A program made the translations under genes and the position numbers. A stretch of DNA of 64,000 nucleotides from Neoasaia chiangmaiensis (GTDB taxonomy: Bacteria; Pseudomonadota; Alphaproteobacteria; Acetobacterales; Acetobacteraceae). The stretch covers positions 372,001-436,000 of the forward strand of contig NZ_CP014691.1 in NCBI RefSeq assembly GCF_002005465.1, read 5' to 3'. Position 1 is the stretch's first letter, and every line of letters starts with the position of its first letter. The notes under the pieces were generated by a model, which saw nothing but the letters and a program-made list of their open reading frames with translations, was not told the DNA's origin and made no database searches. Of this stretch, positions 1 through 8,188 are shown in pieces.

Positions 1-15
1 GGCGATAAAGGCATT
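1..15 (-). CDS. Possible start of the gene downstream of gspK (partial)
   Basis: On the minus strand an ATG at 15 is preceded by GGAG with a 7-base gap, and the frame stays open for the four full codons left in the window. It would be the next gene of the secretion operon or its neighbour. Five codons cannot identify it, so this is only a start-site suggestion. Confidence 0.25.
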
Positions 16-60
16 ATGCGTCTCCAGCAAAGAAGACTCTCGATGGTGAATTATCCATAG

Positions 61-843
61 TTACTGCTGCCCAGCAGGTTCGATCAAAACGGTGGCATGG
101 CGATATGTGCGAAAGCCCTGTTTGCTTTGTAATGATACATCGATAATGACAGTCCTGGATTTATCAGAACCATGTATTTCTGGATGCACGATCTGGCGGG
201 GCGCCGTTATCTTCAACGCCGACTTGACGAGTGGATCGGCCTGCGCAAAGTCCGGATCATCCATTTGTGTAACAGATAAATGCGGAGCAATGGCCTTTAA
301 AAGCACAGGTGGCATATTGACGATAAGGCCTAGTTCATCGACGCTATGAAACGGCTCCTGTGGTGGCGCGTAATCCAAACCTGCAGCAAGGTAGTGCCTC
401 TTTATTTCATCAGGCGGGATTGATCGATTTCCCCCTCGCCATATGACGATTTCTTCGGCAAGCGCGTGGGCTTGTTCCGATCTCGCACCACATAATCGAA
501 GCACTTCTTCAAGAAGGGCACGCGACGCCGTGTTTGGATTAATCAAGCCCGCTTCGGAAGTGATAGTGATGTTTTCCGACATGCCCTGTAATTGTCGCGA
601 ATAATCCTTTCCGTATGACCAACGTTCCGGCCCACTTACGGATGCGTGAAATATCCCCTCCCAGATCGCGCCGTCAGCCCGTGCCTGCATCTGAGCGGCC
701 CTTAGAGCCATATCGGCAACACGAACCTGTTGATCTGCTGACGCAATGAGGACCGATAGTACGAACGATATAAGAATCAGGGTCCACAGGACGATCAGCA
801 ACGCAAAACCCTGATCAGTCTTTACGTCACCCTGCGATTTCAC
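61..843 (-). CDS. gspK: GspK, type II secretion minor pseudopilin
   Basis: GspK is the large minor pseudopilin that caps the type II secretion pseudopilus with GspI and GspJ in the inner membrane and periplasm. The 260-residue product starts with a short basic leader and a prepilin cleavage site, G followed by FALL, at about residue 12. A hydrophobic helix (LLIVLWTLILISFVLSVLI) follows. The acidic +5 residue of major pseudopilins is absent, which is normal for GspK. A helix-hairpin-helix-like SAGLINPNTAS stretch near residue 97 is typical of the family. It overlaps gspD by ATGA and is the last complete gene of the operon in this window. This end position is unlike the usual order, where gspK follows gspJ. 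Confidence 0.9.
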   Translation of the reverse strand: MKSQGDVKTDQGFALLIVLWTLILISFVLSVLIASADQQVRVADMALRAAQMQARADGAIWEGIFHASVSGPERWSYGKDYSRQLQGMSENITITSEAGLINPNTASRALLEEVLRLCGARSEQAHALAEEIVIWRGGNRSIPPDEIKRHYLAAGLDYAPPQEPFHSVDELGLIVNMPPVLLKAIAPHLSVTQMDDPDFAQADPLVKSALKITAPRQIVHPEIHGSDKSRTVIIDVSLQSKQGFRTYRHATVLIEPAGQQ

Positions 844-3164
844 GGACCCAGCCCCACCTTTTCACGAATAAGACGCTGTGGGTCCGGGCTGCCGCTTTCG
901 CGCATGTTATGAAGTTCATCCGGAACATTTGCGGCATTTGGGTGCGTTTCCCGCAAATCCTCCATTAGAGACACAGCATCATGTTGATCGTGAATCACGT
1001 GTGGCGTGATCAGAATCAGCAATTCGGTTCTTTGGTGGTTGTTGGTCTGGTTGCCTGCAAGAATTCCAAGGATTGGTATATTTTTCAGCCACGGAATACC
1101 ACTATTGCCGCGGCTCGATGAATCCGTAATCAAACCGGCCAGCCCGACGGTCTGCCCATCCTGTACGACCACACGTGACGTGACGGAACGATCGTCAAAT
1201 GTTGGGTTAATAGTGCTGGTTGATGTCGGATTGACTGAACTGACCTCCTGTTCAATATCGAGCGTCACCAATCCATTATCGTTGACTCGCGGCGTGACCT
1301 GCATGATTACGCCCGTTGGCTGGTAATTGAACTGGTTGTAAATAGACGTTCCGATGGTGCTGGATTGCGACCCCGTTTGAACCGGCACGAGTTGGCCTAC
1401 TTGCAAACGTGCTGGTCTGTTATCCAGGACCATCAACTGTGGCGAGGATAGGACATGTACCGTTGTCACGCTCTGCAGCGCGTCGATTGCAAATGGCGCG
1501 CCGCCGCCACTGGCACCCCCGATGATAAACCCTGGCAATGTGTGACTAAAGGCTGACGTCGCGAGCGTGCCAACTGTAATCTGTTGATTGTTATTGCTTA
1601 AAACGCCGTTGATACCGCCAGATTTGAAAAAGAACTGTGTTCCATATTGGAGCGCATCGTTCAGCTGAACTTCGGCGATGACTGCGTCGATACGAACCTG
1701 CAAAGGCATGATATCGATTTTTCGCAGCATCTGCGCGACGTTGTCGCTCTCCTGTTCCGTCGCATACACCAAAACAGCGTCATGTTGACCGTTCGAGATG
1801 ATACGCATTTCATTGGCATGCCCCGAAGCGCCATTGGCCGTGCTATCCAGACCGCCCAGTAAAGGGTTCGCGGTCGCGGCATTCGCAGCGGTTGCGCCGC
1901 CGGCAGTTGACGGCGCGCCGCCGAGTAATGGTGAAGAAGCGCCGTTCATTCCCAGGAAATTGCTGCTGTTGCCGCCCGATAGGTTATTGCCAACAGCGCC
2001 CCCCAAGCCGTTTGAAAACCCTCCCGCCATACCCCCACTGTTGAAGCCTTGCGATGTCTGACCCGCGCTATTTTGAGCCTCAGGCGGCATAGCCGTAACG
2101 TTCTCAGGTGTAAAAGCCTGCTGAAGCGTATAAGCAATATCGTTCACATTTGAATTTTGTACATAAAAGACGTGCCACGAGCGCATGTTCGCTCTTCGAT
2201 TACGCATAATCAATGCAAAAAGACGACGAGCATCATCGATGTAGCGTGCTGACGGCGCAACGACCAACACGGCATTGACCCGCGTCATCGGCAGGACCTG
2301 GATTGCTTGCGTCAGGGATGGACTTGCGCCGTGAAGGGCTGACTGCAATGTCGTGGCGACATCCCTCGCATTGCCGGATTCCACCGGCAACAAGGCATAG
2401 GACTGTCCGCTAAGCCAATCGACGTCGAATGACCGGATCAGCGCTACGACTGTATTGCGTGCGGTCGGATCGACGCTTACCAGCATCGTATTGGCGCTGG
2501 CAACGGGAACAGCACGTGCGCCGGATTGAAGGAATGGTTGCAACATCTTTGAAATGCTTGTGGCATCGGCATAGCGCAATGGCACCATAATCGAACCACC
2601 GAGATACGATCCATCCGCCAGCGATCCCGATGCGCCACCTCCGGCATCTCCTTGGGCCGGCACGATGCGATAAAGCGTTCCGATGCGGGTGATCGTGGCG
2701 TGAACCTGCTCAAGCAGAATCTGAAGGGCTGGGAACAGTTGCGATTCCGTCAACGGCGATGCCGTATGCAGGGTCACACGTCCTTTTACGGCCGGATCAA
2801 TCGAATAATTGACATGCAGAATATCCCCCAGAACTTGTGAAACGGCGTCTCGAATATCCGTATCCGCAAAGTTCAGGGAGATGTTGCCGGCAACATCTTC
2901 ATGACGCGCCGATGTACGGTAACGCGGTGCTACCGCTTGGCCATAGCTGTATTGCACATTATCCGGCGTTGCGCCTGAACCCACAATGCTATCGCTCAGG
3001 CTGGATTCCGCCGACGGCAGAGGTATAGGACCCGGCAATGGCTTGACGGAAGGTGTTTTCAAGGTGTCGCAACCGCTCGCCAATAGGCACGATGCCATGC
3101 CGAGGCATAACAAAAGGCGGCAATGTCGTTTTGCTGATTCCTGCAGGCGGAACGATCGTGTCAT
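840..3164 (-). CDS. gspD: GspD, type II secretion outer-membrane secretin
   Basis: This 774-residue protein is the secretin, the multimeric outer-membrane channel for the folded substrate. It begins with a lipoprotein-type signal whose lipobox is LLASGC near residue 28, so it may not need a separate pilotin. N0/N1-N3 repeats follow from about residue 85 to 330. A long Gly/Ser/Asn-rich loop occupies about 370-450. The secretin core runs from about 490 to 730 with the VPVQTGSQ and LLILITPHVI signatures. It overlaps its neighbours on both sides by ATGA (upstream 3161-3164, downstream 840-843), so translation is probably coupled. The likely substrate is the levansucrase encoded at 11,722-13,497. 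Confidence 0.95.
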   Translation of the reverse strand: MTRSFRLQESAKRHCRLLLCLGMASCLLASGCDTLKTPSVKPLPGPIPLPSAESSLSDSIVGSGATPDNVQYSYGQAVAPRYRTSARHEDVAGNISLNFADTDIRDAVSQVLGDILHVNYSIDPAVKGRVTLHTASPLTESQLFPALQILLEQVHATITRIGTLYRIVPAQGDAGGGASGSLADGSYLGGSIMVPLRYADATSISKMLQPFLQSGARAVPVASANTMLVSVDPTARNTVVALIRSFDVDWLSGQSYALLPVESGNARDVATTLQSALHGASPSLTQAIQVLPMTRVNAVLVVAPSARYIDDARRLFALIMRNRRANMRSWHVFYVQNSNVNDIAYTLQQAFTPENVTAMPPEAQNSAGQTSQGFNSGGMAGGFSNGLGGAVGNNLSGGNSSNFLGMNGASSPLLGGAPSTAGGATAANAATANPLLGGLDSTANGASGHANEMRIISNGQHDAVLVYATEQESDNVAQMLRKIDIMPLQVRIDAVIAEVQLNDALQYGTQFFFKSGGINGVLSNNNQQITVGTLATSAFSHTLPGFIIGGASGGGAPFAIDALQSVTTVHVLSSPQLMVLDNRPARLQVGQLVPVQTGSQSSTIGTSIYNQFNYQPTGVIMQVTPRVNDNGLVTLDIEQEVSSVNPTSTSTINPTFDDRSVTSRVVVQDGQTVGLAGLITDSSSRGNSGIPWLKNIPILGILAGNQTNNHQRTELLILITPHVIHDQHDAVSLMEDLRETHPNAANVPDELHNMRESGSPDPQRLIREKVGLGP

Positions 3165-3733
3165 TGCGGGCGACTTGTTGATGGCGCAGTGGACAGGACG
3201 GTGTTGTCCTGATCCGACTCACTGTTGTCTTTGGGCATGGGGTTCTCCGACGCGCGGATACGGTCGGGTTTCATTAACCTTTCGCCGCCAGTTCCGCTTA
3301 TCTTGACGGTGTTTTGCTCGATAGCCACGATGCGCCATTCGCCGATTGTGCTGCCGATTTCGACCACGACGCCTTGTCCGCCTTCCTGCGACATGAAGAT
3401 TGCCTTTTTTTGCCCATTGGATAAGACGATGCCCGTCAGACGCAGTGTCGGTGTTGTGGCGCCGGGCGCTGCATCCGGACGCCTTGTGGGGTTGAAAAGG
3501 GGGCGTGTCAGAACGACGTCCTCCCAAGCTGCGATTTGCGTGGCATCCTCGAGCCCGGAATCATATGTTGCGATATCGTGATGACGAACAGGTTTTAACA
3601 CGCTGCGGCTTGGATCGGATGGCGGCAGCGCGCGATCCGCGGACATGGGGTAGAAATTCCGAAACGCCAGAAATGTCGCCATTAGTATTGTGAGCAATAT
3701 CATGCTGCGTTTCAGGCGAATTGATATTTTCAT
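3161..3733 (-). CDS. GspC/GspN-like type II secretion inner-membrane protein (LsdN type)
   Basis: The 190-residue bitopic protein has an N-terminal membrane helix (about residues 10-26). A periplasmic segment follows with the RPLFNPTRRP motif typical of the homology region of GspC/GspN proteins. A small beta-rich domain comes next (LRLTGIVLSNGQKKAIF, then IGEWRIVAIEQNTVKI). GspC-family proteins link the inner-membrane platform to the secretin. No other gspC candidate lies in the operon, so this gene probably fills that role. No PDZ or coiled-coil C-terminus is visible, so it is a short version. Overlaps of 4 bases on both sides place it between gspM and gspD. Confidence 0.8.
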   Translation of the reverse strand: MKISIRLKRSMILLTILMATFLAFRNFYPMSADRALPPSDPSRSVLKPVRHHDIATYDSGLEDATQIAAWEDVVLTRPLFNPTRRPDAAPGATTPTLRLTGIVLSNGQKKAIFMSQEGGQGVVVEIGSTIGEWRIVAIEQNTVKISGTGGERLMKPDRIRASENPMPKDNSESDQDNTVLSTAPSTSRPQ

Positions 3734-4359
3734 GGTTCCGTTTTTTCCCTGATAATCGGGAAATCAGGGCCATCGTGACGAAATGCATAGACGGTCATGT
3801 CGATGCGCATTGCCGAGGTCGGATTATCGCTGTCATCTGAAACACCGATATGGATATCGTCCATGGCGACAACCGGCGATGATTGCTCAAGCAAAGCGAC
3901 AAGACGCACAAGGCTGTCGAAAGTCGCATCCAATACGATATGGACGCCGATCCTGCTTGACGGACCGCTTGTAGATATCGGGGTGTTTTCAACGCTGACG
4001 ATCGTGGCGTGCACGCTCGCCGCAGCCTTCTGCAGGTTGTCCTCAAGGTTGGCGCTCGCGATGGCGACAGTGTTTCCCGCCACCAGGAAATCTGTTTTGA
4101 CAGGCAACGCGGCTTTCTCTTGTTCAAGGCGGGGCACGGCGTGCACAAGCGCGGCCATGTGTTCGGCCAACTGACGTTGTAAAGTCAGGGCATCCGTGCG
4201 TTGTGCGTAGGTCGATAATAATGGGCCAAAAACGAGTGACCATAACAGAGCCAGGATCAGGGCCAGAAGACCCAGGGCGGCAACTTGCCCAAGGCGCCCT
4301 TCTGGCAACGACCGTATGAAGTTTTCCCGTAGCGAGAGCCAGCGAGCCGAATGTATCAC
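3730..4359 (-). CDS. gspM: GspM-like type II secretion platform protein
   Basis: The 209-residue protein has one membrane helix at about residues 27-46. A coiled-coil-prone stretch follows (residues 55-85, rich in Q, E, L and A), then a ferredoxin-like periplasmic domain with a VALLEQSSPVVAMDDIHI segment. This is the layout of GspM/PilO-type proteins, which pair with GspL on the inner membrane. It is assigned by this architecture and by its place directly after gspL; primary sequence conservation in this family is weak. The gap from gspL is 2 bases and the overlap with the next gene is ATGA. Confidence 0.8.
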   Translation of the reverse strand: MIHSARWLSLRENFIRSLPEGRLGQVAALGLLALILALLWSLVFGPLLSTYAQRTDALTLQRQLAEHMAALVHAVPRLEQEKAALPVKTDFLVAGNTVAIASANLEDNLQKAAASVHATIVSVENTPISTSGPSSRIGVHIVLDATFDSLVRLVALLEQSSPVVAMDDIHIGVSDDSDNPTSAMRIDMTVYAFRHDGPDFPIIREKTEP

Positions 4360-4361
4360 GA

Positions 4362-5408
4362 TCAGCGGCCCACCGTTGCGCGTAGCGAGAATACGCTAAC
4401 GTTCTGGCCGTCCACGCGCGTGACGGGAGCGATAAAAACCGGGTTCCTGAACACGGAATCTTGGCTGAGGGCATGGATTAACGCCGTCGCGGCAGGGGAG
4501 CGTCCCGTCATGATGACCTCTCCTTGTCGCATGATGAAGTCGGTCAGATAACTGTCATCAGGCAGGATGCGCGTTGCTGCCGCCAGCACGGCAAGAGGAT
4601 CGCCAAGGCGTCTACGCTCCCGTGCTACCAGGCCTCCGCCGAGGACCTGCTCGTTGATTGCCTGCTGTAAAGTGCGCGCATGCATGGCAGCCGGTCGCAG
4701 GGTCTCGATGGTCGCAGCAAGGCGATGCTGCTCCACGGATTGCGCCCAAAACCCATAGGAAATGCTCGCCGCGACACACAACGCAGAAGCGATGACGACC
4801 GCAAGGCGTATGCGACGCATACCGCCCGTCGCGAGCGTCCGATTTGCGAGGGGAATCGCCATGGAGCAATCTGTCGCCAAGAGCAGGTAAGGCCGAACGC
4901 CGAGTTGCGCCATAATATCGACGGCACGTGCAATCAATATTTTTGGGACAACCCAAAGACGGATATCGAGCAGTTGCGTTTCCGGATGCCGCCGCAGGAT
5001 CTCGTGCCCCTTTGCGACAGCATCGGCTGGAAAAGGTGTCAGGCGGTCCATCTCATAATCTATGACTGTATCGAGATGCCGTTCCGTCGCAAGCGGCAAG
5101 GTGACGTCCCGTTCCAGAACCGCTTCGTGCCGAATAATTAATGATATCGACTGAAATCGCAGGCGTTTCAGGAAAGGCAGGATGGCTTGCCGGCACCGCG
5201 CGAATTGTTCACTGTCGGCGGATTCCGTCAGATCGTAGGAGAAGAGTTTGGTAGTATGATTTTGTTTGCGATAGGACAGATGCAACACATTGTCATCGAG
5301 CTCGGCTGAGATCGCCGCCAACTTCGTCCCGAGCCGGCGACGGCACCATTCTGGCAATAAACTTCTTATCTGATGCCACCACCATGTCGATATATCATTG
5401 ATCAGCAT
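4362..5408 (-). CDS. gspL: GspL-like type II secretion platform protein
   Basis: This 348-residue GspL/PilM-PilN-like protein has a cytoplasmic actin-like half (about residues 30-190), where GspL proteins recruit the ATPase GspE. One membrane helix follows at about 205-225 (RLAVVIASALCVAASISYGF), and then a periplasmic ferredoxin-like part. It sits between gspJ and gspM as expected. There are 69 bases between it and gspJ, the largest gap in the operon. In the usual order gspK would sit here, but gspK has moved to the operon end. Confidence 0.8.
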   Translation of the reverse strand: MLINDISTWWWHQIRSLLPEWCRRRLGTKLAAISAELDDNVLHLSYRKQNHTTKLFSYDLTESADSEQFARCRQAILPFLKRLRFQSISLIIRHEAVLERDVTLPLATERHLDTVIDYEMDRLTPFPADAVAKGHEILRRHPETQLLDIRLWVVPKILIARAVDIMAQLGVRPYLLLATDCSMAIPLANRTLATGGMRRIRLAVVIASALCVAASISYGFWAQSVEQHRLAATIETLRPAAMHARTLQQAINEQVLGGGLVARERRRLGDPLAVLAAATRILPDDSYLTDFIMRQGEVIMTGRSPAATALIHALSQDSVFRNPVFIAPVTRVDGQNVSVFSLRATVGR

Positions 5409-5477
5409 GGTATTTCAGTGTTCCCGATGACGCCGGCAGGAACGCTCGGATTTTGGGACGCGTTGGTCATGTTGACC

Positions 5478-6086
5478 CTAACCGGGTATTGCCCAAGCGT
5501 GCGGAGCTGAGACGATGTCTGGCCAGCGTCGCTCGTCTCCAGACGGGAAAATGATGCGTATCTTAACCAGTTTGGGCAGTCCGCGGGCGAACCATTCGTT
5601 TTTCCACCCATTGGCTGTCAGGTAATGGCAATCGATCCGTTCAATGTCATTTAACAGCACGGCTCGATGAATATCGTTCCTGGCCTCGCGAACATGACGA
5701 TACGGCGCCCAGGCAAGGATCAGGCGGCGATTGGCATCGACCGAAAAACGAAAATCCGCCATGGAATCACCTTTGCCGCCAAGAGATTGCGGCAATATGC
5801 CGCGTAGCACGAATTCTCCATTCCGCCCAGAAAAAACGAGGTCGTCCTGCGGCCACCCCGGCTCTGCATCGTCGATAAGCCGCCGGAGAAGACCATCGAC
5901 GGCGATCAGTTCCGCTCGGTTACCAAGCGAGCGCCGCTGCAATTCAAACGCGATCGTTACAGCGCGGACGCCTTGTTCCAACGCCACCATCACAAGTGAG
6001 AAGACCATGAGGACGACGAGAATTTCCAGAAGCGTGAAGCCGCCCTCCCGTGCCGTTGCCAGTCGGACGCCGTCCTGCCCCCTCAT
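5478..6086 (-). CDS. gspJ: GspJ, type II secretion minor pseudopilin
   Basis: The protein is about 202 residues when started at the ATG at 6086, which overlaps the gspI stop by ATGA. The longer upstream frame lacks prepilin features before this point. The prepilin cleavage motif is G followed by FTLLE at about residue 17, then the hydrophobic helix LLEILVVLMVFSLVMVAL. The C-terminal part is the variable beta domain of GspJ-family proteins (seen as FRFSVDANRRLILAWAPY). It forms the pseudopilus tip with GspI and GspK. Confidence 0.85.
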   Translation of the reverse strand: MRGQDGVRLATAREGGFTLLEILVVLMVFSLVMVALEQGVRAVTIAFELQRRSLGNRAELIAVDGLLRRLIDDAEPGWPQDDLVFSGRNGEFVLRGILPQSLGGKGDSMADFRFSVDANRRLILAWAPYRHVREARNDIHRAVLLNDIERIDCHYLTANGWKNEWFARGLPKLVKIRIIFPSGDERRWPDIVSAPHAWAIPG

Positions 6087-6511
6087 GATCCGGACCCCTG
6101 AGTGGACCCCAGACGTTGTGTCGTAAGAGTTACCGTATGCCACCCGCTTTCGACAGCCGCATCGGGCCAAGCTATATCGACCTCGACGAGGTAGAGTGTA
6201 AGAGACGGCGACTTTTCCCCTCTGGAAGCGGTTTGCAGTGGCGTGATACGCAGGCGCCACCGAAACCCGCTGCCGTCGTCGCCTTGTTGAACCGTCGTTC
6301 TCACCGCCATGCCGGATCCGACAGCAGCGAGATGCGACTGCGCACGCGACAACGCCTCCTGCGTTCGCATAGAGAGGCGTGTTGCATTGAGGCCGGTCGA
6401 GATGCCCTCATAGGCCATTCCGAGCGCCAGCATCGCGATGACAAACGCGACCAGCACCTCTACCAGGGTAAATCCCCGCTCGTCTGCTGTCGGATTGTTC
6501 AAAGTGGGCAT
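6083..6511 (-). CDS. gspI: GspI, type II secretion minor pseudopilin
   Basis: The 142-residue protein has a G|FTLVEVLVAFVIAMLAL prepilin motif at about residue 13, with the conserved Glu at +5. A short C-terminal domain follows (RWRLRITPL, later VDIAWPD), typical of GspI. GspI nucleates the pseudopilus tip with GspJ and GspK. The gene is 3 bases downstream of gspH and overlaps gspJ by 4. Confidence 0.85.
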   Translation of the reverse strand: MPTLNNPTADERGFTLVEVLVAFVIAMLALGMAYEGISTGLNATRLSMRTQEALSRAQSHLAAVGSGMAVRTTVQQGDDGSGFRWRLRITPLQTASRGEKSPSLTLYLVEVDIAWPDAAVESGWHTVTLTTQRLGSTQGSGS

Positions 6512-6514
6512 TGC

Positions 6515-6937
6515 CTAAGGTCCACCTATCGAGACAGCGCCGGTGAGCCATGCTGTATGAATAGCGATCGTATGTCCGCCTTCCGAAAGCCTGATCGTTG
6601 CTTCAGATGCACTACCGTCGGGGAAAAAGGTGACTGCCATCGCAGAATTCGCCGCGAAGCTGACCCCCGGCGGCAAGGTGCGATAACGACCTCGCATATC
6701 GATATACGTCCGCTGCGCCGCATTTATGCGCAGGACGGTGGTCGTATCCGACGCTATCGCAAGCATCCGTGTCTGACGAAGTGACGACGCCAGAACCTGT
6801 GCCGTGCCACGCAAATCAAGCGTTGTGGAATGGAGGGGACCGCGTGCCACGAGAAGCGTTCCGATCATGCCCAGAATCACAATCACCACAAGGAGTTCGA
6901 TCAGGGTAAATCCGGCGTCGCTGCGGTTATTGCGCAA
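6515..6937 (-). CDS. gspH: GspH, type II secretion minor pseudopilin
   Basis: The 140-residue protein has cleavage site G|FTLIELLVVIVILGMIG at about residue 9 with Glu at +5. The C-terminal part shows a GspH-type pattern: Arg-rich helix (LASSLRQTRMLAIAS), then beta strands ending in VTFFPDGSASEATIRL. The start overlaps the end of gspF by 11 bases. GspH links the pseudopilus tip to the GspG shaft. Confidence 0.88.
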   Translation of the reverse strand: MRNNRSDAGFTLIELLVVIVILGMIGTLLVARGPLHSTTLDLRGTAQVLASSLRQTRMLAIASDTTTVLRINAAQRTYIDMRGRYRTLPPGVSFAANSAMAVTFFPDGSASEATIRLSEGGHTIAIHTAWLTGAVSIGGP

Positions 6938-8159
6938 GGTCGTTTATGCTCAACATGGCAAGAAGCAGGGACGATACGATACCGGCAATCACAAGTCCCA
7001 TGATGATGGTCACGACAGGCACGAAAATGGCCAACAGTCGTTGCGTGACAATCCTGACCTGTTCTTCGTGAATGTCAGCCGCGCGCAGGGACATCGTACC
7101 CAGTCGCCCGGTTTCCTCACCCAACTGGAGCAAATGCACCATTCGCTCCGGGAAAATGCGGGCGCCACCTACGGCGCCGGACAAGCCGCGCCCGGCTTTC
7201 GTGTTTTGCATCGCGACCTCGATGACATGTCGGGCTTCGACATTGCGAAGAGCATCCCGGGCAATGTCCAGGGCGTTCAGGATCGGCACCCCGTTTTCGA
7301 GCAAGGTGCCAAAAATACGTGCGAAACGAGCTGCCATGATTTCACGCATCAACGCATTCAGCAGGGGAACGCGAAGCAGCCAATAATCGACCCGGCGGCG
7401 CAGGGCGGAGCGACGCAACAATCTTGTCAGAGCGACAATTGCAATCAGAAGGACAAGAAGAATTATAAGGCTGTCATGCTCGAGAATGCGCCCGATATCG
7501 ACCAGCAACTGGGTCGTGGGTGGAAGCGCCACACCGTTTTGCTCGAATAGAGGCACAAATTGCGGCAATACACTCGTGAGTAGCAGATAAATCGAGCCGC
7601 AGGCGGCAACGATCAGCAGGGCTGGATAGATCATCGCCGAGGTTATCGTTGCACGAAGGGCCCGCGTCCGCTCCATCAACTGGGCCAGATGTGCCATGGT
7701 GGGCGCAAGGTCGCCCCCGGCTTCGGCTGCCCGCACCATGGCGATATAGAGGTGTGGAAAACTTTTAGGGCGTGCCGCCATAGCCTTGTGCAGCGATTTG
7801 CCGTTACGCACTTCGGCACGAATTTCCTCCAGCACCCGGCGCCCTCGGGAGCCGGGGAGGGTTTGAACCAAAAAACGCAAGGCATGATCGATATCCTGGC
7901 CTGCTTCGAGCATGACGGCCAGTTCGCGCGTGATGAGTGTGAGTTCCGCGTGCCGAAGATCTTTTCGGAGAGGGAGATCGACGTGCAACCAGGATATCTG
8001 GCCGATGCTCGGGCGTATCGCAGAAATAAGCATGGGAATTTGACCAGTCTGACGAAGACGCGCGACAGCAGCTGTTTCGCTCTCCGCCTGCAACGTGCCT
8101 TTGCTAACGACGCCCGTCTTGTCCACAGCGAGGTAGGAGAACTCGATCATTCCCGTCAT
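6927..8159 (-). CDS. gspF: GspF, type II secretion inner-membrane platform protein
   Basis: The 410-residue polytopic protein has two T2SSF domains: about residues 75-195 (LTRELAVMLEAGQDIDHAL) and 280-400 (FARIFGTLLENGVPILNALD). There are three membrane helices, near 175-195, 225-245 and 380-400. It is the core of the inner-membrane assembly platform and contacts GspE. An AGGGAGG Shine-Dalgarno four bases upstream supports the ATG at 8159; a second in-frame ATG lies 9 bases later. Confidence 0.93.
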   Translation of the reverse strand: MTGMIEFSYLAVDKTGVVSKGTLQAESETAAVARLRQTGQIPMLISAIRPSIGQISWLHVDLPLRKDLRHAELTLITRELAVMLEAGQDIDHALRFLVQTLPGSRGRRVLEEIRAEVRNGKSLHKAMAARPKSFPHLYIAMVRAAEAGGDLAPTMAHLAQLMERTRALRATITSAMIYPALLIVAACGSIYLLLTSVLPQFVPLFEQNGVALPPTTQLLVDIGRILEHDSLIILLVLLIAIVALTRLLRRSALRRRVDYWLLRVPLLNALMREIMAARFARIFGTLLENGVPILNALDIARDALRNVEARHVIEVAMQNTKAGRGLSGAVGGARIFPERMVHLLQLGEETGRLGTMSLRAADIHEEQVRIVTQRLLAIFVPVVTIIMGLVIAGIVSSLLLAMLSINDLAQ

Positions 8160-8188
8160 TCAGCCTCCCTGACTCTTGACTGCTTGTA